64,000 bases of DNA, from contig DATGFN010000062.1 in the NCBI GenBank assembly GCA_035308965.1, positions 62,001-126,000 on the forward strand, read 5' to 3'. Positions 51,490 through 59,827 of this stretch are shown in pieces. Positions within the stretch are counted from its first letter, which is position 1, and each line of letters opens with the position of its first letter. A model generated the notes under the pieces. That model searched no databases. It saw only the letters and a program-made list of their open reading frames with translations, and was not told the origin of the DNA. The position numbers were made by a program, and so were the translations under genes. The stretch is from DASYXZ01 sp035308965. GTDB taxonomy: Bacteria > Acidobacteriota > Terriglobia > UBA7540.

Positions 51490-51877
51490 TCAAGAATTCC
51501 TGAATGAGAAATACGAATAACTATGTAACCCTGGCTGCGAGATCTTCCGGCGAACAGGACACAGACTGTGCAATGAGAAAAAACACTATACCACCCATCA
51601 TGGTGCAAGTCCAGACTGCCTGTCGTTCCTGGATTATCTGGTTTCAGGCCGGGCGGCGCAGACATCCCGACACTCTTGGACGGGATGTCTGGGGCTCTGA
51701 ACTCTGTTTCCCACATCGGCCAATTCATTCGAGCACTGCGGGGAGCGATACGTAGCTAAAACCTTCGCTCAAAACAAGTGTTGCCCCTCGCTCACAAAAA
51801 TCCTGAACCGATGATTGCACCATCGGCCTGACACCGTTTCCCCCCCACCGTTCTGGAAAACCCTTCGCCGACTCTGT
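51490..51877. other. intergenic region with direct-repeat copy A
   Basis: Lies between the divergent kinase and the SnoaL-like gene. The part 51648-51813 is copy A of a ~166-bp imperfect direct repeat. No convincing open frame. Confidence 0.6.
51648..51813. repeat. ~166-bp direct repeat, copy A, with hairpin
   Basis: Begins GGCCGGGCGG and ends TGAACCGATG. It holds a perfect stem CAGACATCCCG (51659-51669) / CGGGATGTCTG (51681-51691) with an 11-nt loop. Shared blocks with copy B include AATTCATTCGAGCAC and CCTTCGCTCAAAACA. Confidence 0.85.
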
Positions 51878-52249
51878 ATGATGACGGGCATGGTTACAGC
51901 GTCCGAAGCGGAAAAGTTTGCGCGCCAATGGATCGAGTCGTGGAACTCGCACGACTTGGACAGCATCTTGTCTCACTATGACACGGAGGTTGTGCTGGTT
52001 TCCCCGGCGGCAGCCAAAATCCTGGATGATCCTTCCGGAATGGTGAAAGGGAAGGCCGCGTTGCGCGCTTACTTCGCGCGCGGATTGGAACTGTATCCCA
52101 ACCTGCGCTTTGAATTGCTGGATGTGATGCATGGCCTCTCCAGCATCGTCATCTGCTACAAAAACCAGAGAGGCACCAGGACGGCCGAGTTTATGGAGAT
52201 CGGTGCAAACGGGAAAGTCGCTCGGGTGGCGGCGAATTATAGCGGGTAA
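51878..52249 (+). CDS. SnoaL-like (NTF2-fold) protein
   Basis: About 123 residues. ASEAEKFARQWIESWNSHDLDSILSHYDTEVV is the canonical NTF2/SnoaL start; GMVKGKAALRAYFARGLELYPNLRFELLDV and VICYKNQRGTRTAEFMEIGANGKVARVAANYSG complete the small cone-shaped barrel. Such proteins act as isomerases, hydrolases or binding modules; no substrate can be named. ATG 51878, 51881 and 51890 are all possible starts, with no clear ribosome binding site; the longer upstream frame is inside the repeat. It is flanked by two copies of a direct repeat. Confidence 0.82.
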   Translation: MMTGMVTASEAEKFARQWIESWNSHDLDSILSHYDTEVVLVSPAAAKILDDPSGMVKGKAALRAYFARGLELYPNLRFELLDVMHGLSSIVICYKNQRGTRTAEFMEIGANGKVARVAANYSG

Positions 52250-52701
52250 ATTCTCTTTTGTTGAAGAAAAACGGCGCCAGGTACCGTCTCGGCCGGGCGG
52301 TGGAGATATCCCGGCGCTTTTGGTCGGGATATCTGCGACTCTAAACTCCTTTTCCCCCGCCGACGAATTCATTCGAGCACCGGTGAGAGCAGTACACACT
52401 AAGAACCTTCGCTCAAAACAGGTATTGCCCCGCGCTCGCAGACATCATGAACCGATGGCGGCGCCACCCGGCCTTCTTCCAATGTCATGGTTTACGAGGG
52501 AGTGGAGTGAAGGCGCCCTATTTTAAGGTTTGGCGACTCCCTGTCAACATGAGCACTCGGATTCTTTCCGAGTTGGCAACGATAGATTCCCGGCTCGTCC
52601 AACCGGTGAAGGGCGGGTGCTGTCGAGAGCCTCCGATTTGCCAACTCAATGCTCGCCGGGTCGTGCTAAAATATCTAGTCACTCATCAGTTCCCCCAAAT
52701 C
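52250..52701. other. intergenic region with direct-repeat copy B
   Basis: About 450 bp between the SnoaL gene and the Ser/Thr kinase. Copy B of the direct repeat fills 52291-52457. The kinase reading frame is open upstream of its true start from 52447, but this adds 85 residues without family similarity. Nothing else recognised. Confidence 0.55.
52291..52457. repeat. ~167-bp direct repeat, copy B, with hairpin
   Basis: Same boundary words as copy A (GGCCGGGCGG to TGAACCGATG). The stem is AGATATCCCG (52304-52313) / CGGGATATCT (52325-52334), loop 11 nt. Compared with copy A one stem pair changes from C-G to T-A on both sides, so pairing is kept. Confidence 0.85.
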
Positions 52702-55485
52702 ATGATTGGAAAAACGTTTAAGCATTACCGCATCGTGGAGAAGCTCGGCGGCGGCGGAATGGGGGTAGTCTACAAGGCCGAGGACACAAAGCTCCACCGC
52801 TTTGTCGCGCTCAAGTTCCTGCCGGATGGACTCCCCAAGGACCACACCGCTCTCGAGCGATTCCAGCGTGAAGCGCAAGCCGCTTCCGCCCTGAATCATC
52901 CCAACATCTGCACAATTCACGACATTGACGAGGACGAGGGCCGGCCGTTCATCGCCATGGAGTTGCTGGAAGGGCAGACGCTCAAGCACCGCCTGGACGG
53001 AGAGTCGCGAGACGCGCGCCCTGGAGAAGAGGGTGAACGCCGTTCGCCCCTACGAACTGACGAATTGCTTGATTTGGCCATTCAGATTGCCGATGCTCTC
53101 GATGCGGCGCACTCGAAAGGGATCGTCCACCGCGACATCAAGCCGGCGAATATTTTTATCACGGCGCGCGGAACGCCCAAGATTCTGGATTTTGGTTTGG
53201 CGAAATTGACGCAGCCTTTGGCGTCGGGCGCTGGCGGGCCTTCGGCCGACATGGCCGCAACCGCCGGGCCGACGATGGGCGCCGCCGATCACCTCACCAG
53301 TCCGGGCGTGGCGATGGGGACGGTAGCCTACATGTCTCCGGAGCAGGCGCGGGGCGAGAATCTTGACCCCCGGACCGACTTGTTCAGCCTCGGCGTCGTG
53401 ATCTACGAAATGGCGACGGGACGAATTCCTTTTCATGGAAACACCTCGGCGGCCATATTTGGCGCGATCCTGCATGAATCTCCGGCGCCGGCGTTGCGCT
53501 TGAATCCGGAGATGCCTGCCAAGCTGGAAGAGATCATCAACAAGCTTTTGGAGAAGGACCGGGATTTGCGTTACCAGGTCGCCTCCGAGCTTCGCGGGGA
53601 TTTGAAGCGTCTGAAACGCGACACAGGATCCGGCCGTTCGGCAGCGGTCAATACCGGCGTGGAGGCACTACATCAATCGCCCCAGCCTCTACTCGGGACG
53701 TCTTCAGGGCAGATAACGAGCGTTTCCGCTCGCGATAGCTCAGACTCGCAAGTGGTCGCGGCACTTGTCCATCGGCATAAAAAAACCCTCGTGGCGGGGC
53801 TTGCGACGGCGGTAGCGATCGCCGCGGCCCTGGTTTACTGGCTGAGGCCGAACCTTCCTCCCCCTACGGTTTCCGGCTTCACGCAGCTCACCAATGACGC
53901 TGTCAACAAGGGCCTGATCGGAACGGATGGCGCGCGCCTGTATTTATACGACAGGAACATTGGCCCTGCGCAGATGTCGGTGAATGGAGGGAACATAGCC
54001 CCAATCCCTGCCCCCGCCGCGCTTCAGGGCGGGTCGTATTGGATCGCGAACGTCTCACCGGACGGGTCCAAACTGCTGGCCGGAGAAAGGAAGGGCCTGA
54101 GCGGCGCTCCCGTTCCCCTCTGGGCCGTGCCGACGCTGGGGGGGTCGCCCATTCGGCTGGCGGATATCCAGGGCGATAGTGGCGCGTGGTCTCCCGACGG
54201 CAAGAAATTCGTCTTCACAAACGGTAACTCGCTCTACATTGCAAACGCCGAGGGCGCCGAGTCCCAAAAGCTGACCGATATGCCGGGTCCGCTAGCGGGT
54301 GGGGCGATCGATGCAACCCCGCCCGCATGGTCACCTGGCGGGCAGGAAATTGCCCTGAACATTAATGATCCCAAGACTCAAATCTCTCATCTCTGGGAAC
54401 TTTCGGCGGATGGCAAGAACCTCCACGAAATGTTTCCCGGCTGGCATGAGGGGACGGGCGAATGCTGCGGGTCCTGGATGCCCGACGGCAAGTATTTCGT
54501 ATTCGAATCGCAAGGCCAGATTTGGGCGGCGAGGGAAGCCGGCAGCTTTGTCCACAAGGTCAACCGGCAGCCGGTGCAATTGACGGCTGGAACGGCTTCT
54601 TACAGTAACCCTCTGCCGGGCAATGATGGCAAGACGCTTTTCGCCGTTGCCGGCTTTAGGCGCGGCCAGCTTGAACGCTACGACGTCAAGTCGAAAGCCT
54701 TCGAGCCATTTCTGAGTGGCATTTCGGCGCAGGACGTTTCTTACTCGAAAGACGGGATATGGGTCGCATATGTTTCTTTTCCCGAAGGGATACTGTGGCG
54801 GAGCAAGGCGGATGGCAGCGATAAACTCCAGCTCAGTTCTTTGCCAGTTTACGCCGTGCTACCGAGGTGGTCCCCGGACGGAAAGGAAATTGTGTTTTAT
54901 GGTTTGGAACAGGGCAAACCGGCCCGCGTTTACGATGTCCCGGCCGACGGCGGCTCGCCGCGGGATTTGATGCCCGACCAAAGCGGCAATCAGGCCGATC
55001 CCTCATGGTCCCCCGAGGGCGACCGCCTGGCCTTTGGCGGAGTGGCGAATGCAGGTTCAACCGCCATTCACATCCTGGACATGAAGACGCGCCAGATCGC
55101 AACGCTCCCCGATTCCGATGGGCTGTTCTCTCCACGCTGGTCGCCGGATGGGCGATATCTGGTGGCCTTGCACTCAGACTCGAGCGGCCTCACGCTCTTC
55201 GACTTCAAAACTCAAAAGTGGTCGATGCTGGTCAAGGGGCTTGTCGGCTACCCCTGTTGGTCTCACGACGGCCACTATGTTTATCTCGCCCGTCTTTTCG
55301 GGGACTCGGGAGTGGTCCGTGTGGCCATCCCAAGCGGAAAAGCCGAGCAAGTTTCGGACTTAAGGAAAATTCAGATGACGGGCCTTTACGGATTCTGGCT
55401 TGGCCTCACGGCGGACGATTCGCCCCTGGTGCTCAAAGACGCGGGTACACAGGAAATTGTCTCCATGAGTTGGACCGCGCCGTAA
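52702..55485 (+). CDS. Ser/Thr protein kinase with periplasmic PD40 beta-propeller
   Basis: About 927 residues from MIGKTFKHYRIVEKLGGGGMG. The Hanks-type kinase domain has the Gly loop (16-21), Lys38 in VALKFL, HRDIKPAN (143-150), DFGLAK (163-168) and MSPEQARG/RTDLFSLGVVIYEM. All catalytic residues are present. A membrane helix (about 363-381, TLVAGLATAVAIAAALVYWL) is followed by a TolB/PD40-type propeller with SPDGSKLLAGE, SPDGKKFVF, SPGGQEIAL and RWSPDGRYLV repeats, placed outside. This architecture is common in Acidobacteriota. It links an external signal to cytosolic phosphorylation; targets unknown. Confidence 0.92.
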   Translation: MIGKTFKHYRIVEKLGGGGMGVVYKAEDTKLHRFVALKFLPDGLPKDHTALERFQREAQAASALNHPNICTIHDIDEDEGRPFIAMELLEGQTLKHRLDGESRDARPGEEGERRSPLRTDELLDLAIQIADALDAAHSKGIVHRDIKPANIFITARGTPKILDFGLAKLTQPLASGAGGPSADMAATAGPTMGAADHLTSPGVAMGTVAYMSPEQARGENLDPRTDLFSLGVVIYEMATGRIPFHGNTSAAIFGAILHESPAPALRLNPEMPAKLEEIINKLLEKDRDLRYQVASELRGDLKRLKRDTGSGRSAAVNTGVEALHQSPQPLLGTSSGQITSVSARDSSDSQVVAALVHRHKKTLVAGLATAVAIAAALVYWLRPNLPPPTVSGFTQLTNDAVNKGLIGTDGARLYLYDRNIGPAQMSVNGGNIAPIPAPAALQGGSYWIANVSPDGSKLLAGERKGLSGAPVPLWAVPTLGGSPIRLADIQGDSGAWSPDGKKFVFTNGNSLYIANAEGAESQKLTDMPGPLAGGAIDATPPAWSPGGQEIALNINDPKTQISHLWELSADGKNLHEMFPGWHEGTGECCGSWMPDGKYFVFESQGQIWAAREAGSFVHKVNRQPVQLTAGTASYSNPLPGNDGKTLFAVAGFRRGQLERYDVKSKAFEPFLSGISAQDVSYSKDGIWVAYVSFPEGILWRSKADGSDKLQLSSLPVYAVLPRWSPDGKEIVFYGLEQGKPARVYDVPADGGSPRDLMPDQSGNQADPSWSPEGDRLAFGGVANAGSTAIHILDMKTRQIATLPDSDGLFSPRWSPDGRYLVALHSDSSGLTLFDFKTQKWSMLVKGLVGYPCWSHDGHYVYLARLFGDSGVVRVAIPSGKAEQVSDLRKIQMTGLYGFWLGLTADDSPLVLKDAGTQEIVSMSWTAP

Positions 55486-55714
55486 CGCCTTCGCACAGTC
55501 CCCTACACCGGGCCGAATAGGGAAGTCAGTCTTTACATTGTGGCCACATCTTCACCGATTTCGCAGGGCAGTCCGAAGTTCTGGCCGAGCGACGACGTAT
55601 TCGGAGATAATTCAATTCCCATATTACGGCCTGCCCATTGAAGTGGGAACTTCGTCCCTTGGGCGATAATGTAGCAGTGTCTTCCGTCGGCGATGATTTA
55701 GAGGAGTAACAAAC

Positions 55715-56764
55715 ATGGTCCAATCGAGTCCGCGAAAAAATGAACGTCTGAGGATTCTCTTCAGGTTGATCGCTTGCGCGTTGTTTTTCACGGCTGCTTC
55801 TCCGCCCGCTAGGGCGCAGTTCAAAGCATGGGTCATGGCCAAACTCCCCGACACGCCTGAGGGTCTTGGAGTCGATTCGCATGGCAACCTCTACGCGACC
55901 TTGATGCATATCGGCGAAGTCGTAATGCTCAAGGATGACGGCAGCTACGTTCACATCGCATGGGTGCCGTCGCAGGAAGAAAGCGGAAATGGAGACCTGA
56001 TCGGACTTGATTTGGATCAGTCTGGCAACATCTACGTCGCCTACACGGGCCACTCGAAACGTGACTTCAGGAAGGACCTGGGCGATCCGTTCCACCCCGC
56101 TTGCCGCGACGCGACGGTGACCACGTCGGGCGTGTATAAGATCGATGCTCAGACTCGAAAGGTAACGCCGCTAGCAACCAAAGCGGAGGGTTGGCCGTTC
56201 TGCTATCCGGATGACGTCGCCATCGACTCGAGCGGCAACGTGTATATGACGGACCTCACGTACTCCGGAATCTGGAAGATCTCTCCAGACGGGAAAAAGG
56301 TGGATCTGTGGTCGGCCCATCCTCTGCTCAATTGGTCTCCCAAGCCTTATTCGGGATCCCCCCTGGGCGTCAATGATCTCGTCCTCGATAAGCAACAAAA
56401 GAACATTTATGCCGTTACCGACGGCGACCCGATGGTACTCAGGATCCCTATTAAGGCGGATGGAACGGCTGGTGAACCTTTGCCGCTGCCCTACGGTTTC
56501 TCTGCATTCGATGGAGTCGAGTTGGATGGCAAAGGCAATATCTACGTGTCCGAAATCTTGCTTAACCAGATCTGGGTCCTTTCGCCCGACGGTTCACAGC
56601 GCATCCTGATAGCGAGTAAGCAGAACGCGCCGCTCGACAACAACACTAGTCTAGTTTTGAAAGGAGATGTTCTTTGTACAGCCAACCTCGGCTTCACCCA
56701 CGCGAAACCCGAGGAAGCAGACCGGACGGTGGTCTGCATGAAGGGTTTCCCCCTGCCGAAATAG
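55715..56764 (+). CDS. secreted SMP-30/NHL-like beta-propeller protein
   Basis: 349 residues. Signal peptide RLRILFRLIACALFFTAASPPARAQ. The repeats LPDTPEGLGVDSHGNLYATL, GLDLDQSGNIYVAYTG, DDVAIDSSGNVYMTDLTYSGIWKISPDGK, NDLVLDKQQKNIYAV and DGVELDGKGNIYVSEILLNQIWVLSPDG have the D-x-x-G-N-[IV]-Y pattern of SMP-30/gluconolactonase and NHL propellers. Metal-site residues of gluconolactonase (Glu, Asn, Asp) cannot be confirmed, so hydrolase activity is open. GGAG precedes the ATG. It lies on the same strand as the kinase fusion 229 bp upstream; its own promoter is likely. Confidence 0.85.
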   Translation: MVQSSPRKNERLRILFRLIACALFFTAASPPARAQFKAWVMAKLPDTPEGLGVDSHGNLYATLMHIGEVVMLKDDGSYVHIAWVPSQEESGNGDLIGLDLDQSGNIYVAYTGHSKRDFRKDLGDPFHPACRDATVTTSGVYKIDAQTRKVTPLATKAEGWPFCYPDDVAIDSSGNVYMTDLTYSGIWKISPDGKKVDLWSAHPLLNWSPKPYSGSPLGVNDLVLDKQQKNIYAVTDGDPMVLRIPIKADGTAGEPLPLPYGFSAFDGVELDGKGNIYVSEILLNQIWVLSPDGSQRILIASKQNAPLDNNTSLVLKGDVLCTANLGFTHAKPEEADRTVVCMKGFPLPK

Positions 56765-57508
56765 TTGGATCATGTAAGAGTAGCCGCTGATCCTGGACTT
56801 TTCCTTTGCTGCTGCCAGCCTTAACGCCGCATATACTTTGCGCGCTACAATCTGGGATGAAGAGCAAGCATGAAGCGCACACAGTTGAGAATGGCAGGGC
56901 CGGTTGGAAGCATAGCCAACAGACAGAAGGAATCGGGCGAGCTGGATCGGCCCAATTATTGGATTCCAGGGCAAGCTCCCCATCCCCAAGCACCCCCGTT
57001 TTTCTACACTTCAACCCCCAAAATCTACACTTCAACCGAAAAGACTTCATTTTGGGGGTTAATTCCCTCTAGAATCTCGCCCGTACGGCGTGATGTGTCC
57101 GTGCAACCGCCAGTGCGTTTTGGAGCATCTGTCGGGGTGTGGTTTCCGGCGTACTTTACCAAAAGGCGGAGAGCCAACAGCAAGCTGAGTTTTCGTTGGC
57201 CACTAAAATAGCCCCGAATCTGTGCACTTGTTGAACCGCCAGCGACCGATCGGTGTGGCCGACTTTGACTGATTGAATTTGCGCGGTGGTCGAGGCGAGG
57301 GAATAAGAACGAAGCCGGAATGTCCCTTGGTTACATATAGATAGGCCATACGGATCACGGCCTTATCCCAGTTTCTGGCGACGCCAAATGAGGCAGCCCG
57401 GAAGCAATTTGCAGAGAGATTTGATCTAGCAGTTTTGGATTAGCATCAGCCAGCGTGGTTCCTGAGCGAACGGCGCAGGTCATCCTAAGCGAAGAGAGGA
57501 ACAACAAC
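56765..57508. other. long intergenic region with palindrome and direct repeats
   Basis: About 740 bp. At 57013-57024 AACCCCCAAAAT pairs with ATTTTGGGGGTT (57049-57060), loop 24 nt. TCTACACTTCAACC occurs twice (57003-57016, 57024-57037), the second copy inside the loop. An open frame of 113 codons exists (56870-57211), but it is Pro/Arg-rich with no family look and no ribosome binding site, so no gene is called. The promoter of the radical SAM gene must lie here. Confidence 0.6.
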
Positions 57509-59584
57509 ATGCCCAGAGCCAAAGGCAAGAGGTTCATGAAGTACGTGGATCGCGCCGCCTCAGTTGCCGCCGGGGTCACCTTCAATTCCATCCAGTTTTT
57601 CAATAAATACAATCCCAGCCCGTCCTTCATTCCGCGCTGGTCGGAAAAGCCGCTGCTGAAATCATGGGAGAAGACGAAGCCCACGCTGGGCTTTCCCCGG
57701 GAAACCGATTCCCTGTGTCCGGGATGCGTGAAAGAAGCTCGCGAGAGGATTATCAACGGCGACCAGGACTGGCAGACTCTCCTCACCGAAAAAGTCGGAG
57801 AAATCAAGGCGAAGATTATTGAACGGGATGGCGAGGTTTGGATGGTGAAAGATTGTCCCATCCACGGCCACTTCGAGGACATCATGGCCAAGGACGTGAA
57901 GTTTCTCTCCTGGATCGAAAAGAACTTCCCCGGCCGGGACATGCGATCGCACAATGACGAAAAGCTTCACAATCACGGTTCCAGCACCATCAAGCACGGG
58001 CGCGGCTCGGTCCTGACTGTAGACCTTACCAACCGCTGCAACATGATGTGCGACCCCTGCTTTATGGACGCCAATCAAGTGGGATTTGTTCACGAGTTGG
58101 TGTGGGAAGACATCAAAGAAATTCTGGACAACGCGCTGCAAATCAAACCGCGGCGCCAGATGTCGGTGCAATTCTCCGGCGGCGAGCCGACTATGTCGCC
58201 TTACTTCATGGACGCTGTCCGTTACGCCCGCAAGCTCGGATACAACAGCGTGCAGGCGGCCACCAATGGCATCGAATTCGCCAAGAGCAAGGAATTCTGC
58301 CGTCAGGCTTTTGAAGCCGGCCTTCGCTACGCTTACCTGCAATTCGACGGCATCGGGAATGACGCCAACAATCACCGCCAGGTGGGCAATCTGTTTGACG
58401 TGAAACTGAAGGCCATTGATAACATGCATGAGGCTGGCATTGAGATCATCCTGGTAACCACACTCGTCAATGGCGTCAACAACGATCAGGTGGGGCCCAT
58501 CATCACCTTTGCCCGCGAGAATCCCAAAAAGATCGCCTTCATCGCCTTCCAGCCGGTTTCCTTCACCGGACGCGACGAGGACATCACTCCGGAACGGCGC
58601 GCGCGCCAGCGCTACACTTTGTCGCACATGGCCGCGGATGTGAAGGGCCAATTGGGCATCACCGAGCCTACGCGCGACTGGTTCCCGCTCTCATTGATGG
58701 GAGCCTTTGCCGATTTCGCCGACATGGTGCACGGACCGGAGGCCCAGTGGGGCCAGGTGAGTTGCGGGTGCCACCCCAATTGCGGAGTGGGTACCGCGCT
58801 CATGATTAACAAGGAAAACAAGGAATGGGCTCCCGTTTCGCAGTTCCTGAACATCCCCGGACTGGTGAAAGACATGCAAGGCATCACCGACGCGGGGCGC
58901 GGCAAGAAGCTCTCAAACTTCCTGATGGGGCTGGCCTTGCTCAAGAATTACAACTCCTTCAAGGCTCCACCCAGCCTGGCTCTGGTTGACTTGCTCAAGA
59001 AGTTCGACAAGTCGTTCGCCTTGACCGGCGAAAAACGCGCCGATAAGCTTTACGGCGCTTCCAGCCCCGAACGGACGCTGCAAGACACCCTGAAGCGCCG
59101 CTCCGACCCTTGGAACTTCCTTTTCGTAGCCGGCATGTGGTTCCAGGATTTATTCAACTACGACTTCCGGCGCACGGAAATGTGCATCATCCCTTACGCC
59201 ACCCAGCAAGGCGAGATTTCCTTCTGTGCCTACAACACCGGGATTGGATGGCGCAACATCATCGAGAATATGCATAAGAATGCCACCGTCGCGGAGTGGT
59301 ACAAGACCCACGGCAAACATGATATCTACGCCGCGGGCAAGGAAGTGGCGCTCGGTGACTTCAACCATTCCCTTGAGATTCGCGCTGATGATGCCGCCCG
59401 CGTGCGCGAACGCGCTCACGACGTCCCCCTGACCGCCGCCGAGGAAGATAAGGCGCGGCGCAAGGCTGCCTACGAAGCCCAACAGGCACGCGAGCTTTAC
59501 GAGGAGCTGGTGCTGAAGAAGCCCAAGCCGACCATCGTGCAAATCGGCAACGCGAAACCGGTCGACGAAAAAGTTCCGGTCTAG
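57509..59584 (+). CDS. COG1964-type radical SAM enzyme, candidate Tes/Mss-like lipid crosslinker
   Basis: 691 residues from ATG 57509 (AGAGG 10 nt upstream); an in-frame GTG at 57455 is less likely. N-terminal metal module SLCPGCVKEARERI (Cys70, 73) with WMVKDCPIHGHFEDIM (Cys116). The radical SAM core has TNRCNMMCDPCFMDAN (Cys177, 181, 184) and QFSGGEPTMSP. A C-terminal region has SCGCHPNCGVGTALM and EMCIIPYATQQGEISFCAYN, likely auxiliary Fe-S ligands. The layout matches archaeal MJ0619-type proteins, including tetraether lipid synthase (Tes). Related bacterial radical SAM enzymes are candidates for making membrane-spanning fatty acids such as iso-diabolic acid in acidobacteria. That function here is inference. 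Single gene, followed by an intrinsic terminator. Confidence 0.85.
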   Translation: MPRAKGKRFMKYVDRAASVAAGVTFNSIQFFNKYNPSPSFIPRWSEKPLLKSWEKTKPTLGFPRETDSLCPGCVKEARERIINGDQDWQTLLTEKVGEIKAKIIERDGEVWMVKDCPIHGHFEDIMAKDVKFLSWIEKNFPGRDMRSHNDEKLHNHGSSTIKHGRGSVLTVDLTNRCNMMCDPCFMDANQVGFVHELVWEDIKEILDNALQIKPRRQMSVQFSGGEPTMSPYFMDAVRYARKLGYNSVQAATNGIEFAKSKEFCRQAFEAGLRYAYLQFDGIGNDANNHRQVGNLFDVKLKAIDNMHEAGIEIILVTTLVNGVNNDQVGPIITFARENPKKIAFIAFQPVSFTGRDEDITPERRARQRYTLSHMAADVKGQLGITEPTRDWFPLSLMGAFADFADMVHGPEAQWGQVSCGCHPNCGVGTALMINKENKEWAPVSQFLNIPGLVKDMQGITDAGRGKKLSNFLMGLALLKNYNSFKAPPSLALVDLLKKFDKSFALTGEKRADKLYGASSPERTLQDTLKRRSDPWNFLFVAGMWFQDLFNYDFRRTEMCIIPYATQQGEISFCAYNTGIGWRNIIENMHKNATVAEWYKTHGKHDIYAAGKEVALGDFNHSLEIRADDAARVRERAHDVPLTAAEEDKARRKAAYEAQQARELYEELVLKKPKPTIVQIGNAKPVDEKVPV

Positions 59585-59622
59585 ATCCGGGACGCATTCC
59601 AGTAAGTCTCTTCAGACTATCC

Positions 59623-59657
59623 AAGGCCGTTCCGAGAGTTCGGGACGGCCTTTTTTT
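59623..59657 (+). terminator. intrinsic terminator after radical SAM gene
   Basis: AAGGCCGTTCC (59623-59633) pairs with GGGACGGCCTT around GAGAGTTC and is followed by TTTTTTT (59651-59657). A textbook terminator, which separates the radical SAM gene from the tandem secreted paralogues. Confidence 0.95.
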
Positions 59658-59827
59658 CGCTCACCGCCACCAGCGTCCGGCCTGGATCTACGCAAATTTT
59701 ACCGCCCGAGTGCGGAAAAGTAATGTTAGAATCCACTCCAATCAGGCGGGCCAATTCAGATTCTGGTGTGATTTATGGACGCGGGGAGAAGAGCAGTTTT
59801 CCGCCTGGATACCAATGGAGGTGGGTA

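Noticed and set aside
51725..52399. Minus-strand frame of 224 codons across the repeats and the SnoaL gene; also an 81-codon frame at 51483-51728 with a similar EFRxxDIPxKS peptide
   Set aside because: The peptide similarity comes from the DNA repeat itself; the first frame is antisense to a real gene.
52447..52701. 85-codon upstream extension of the Ser/Thr kinase
   Set aside because: Not similar to kinases, overlaps the direct repeat; the kinase domain begins normally at MIGKTFKHYRI.
56870..57211. 113-codon frame in the long intergenic region
   Set aside because: Low-complexity Pro/Arg-rich product crossing the palindrome; no ribosome binding site or family.
57662..58651. 329-codon minus-strand frame across the radical SAM gene
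   Set aside because: Antisense shadow caused by GC-rich codon bias; the opposite strand has clear catalytic motifs.
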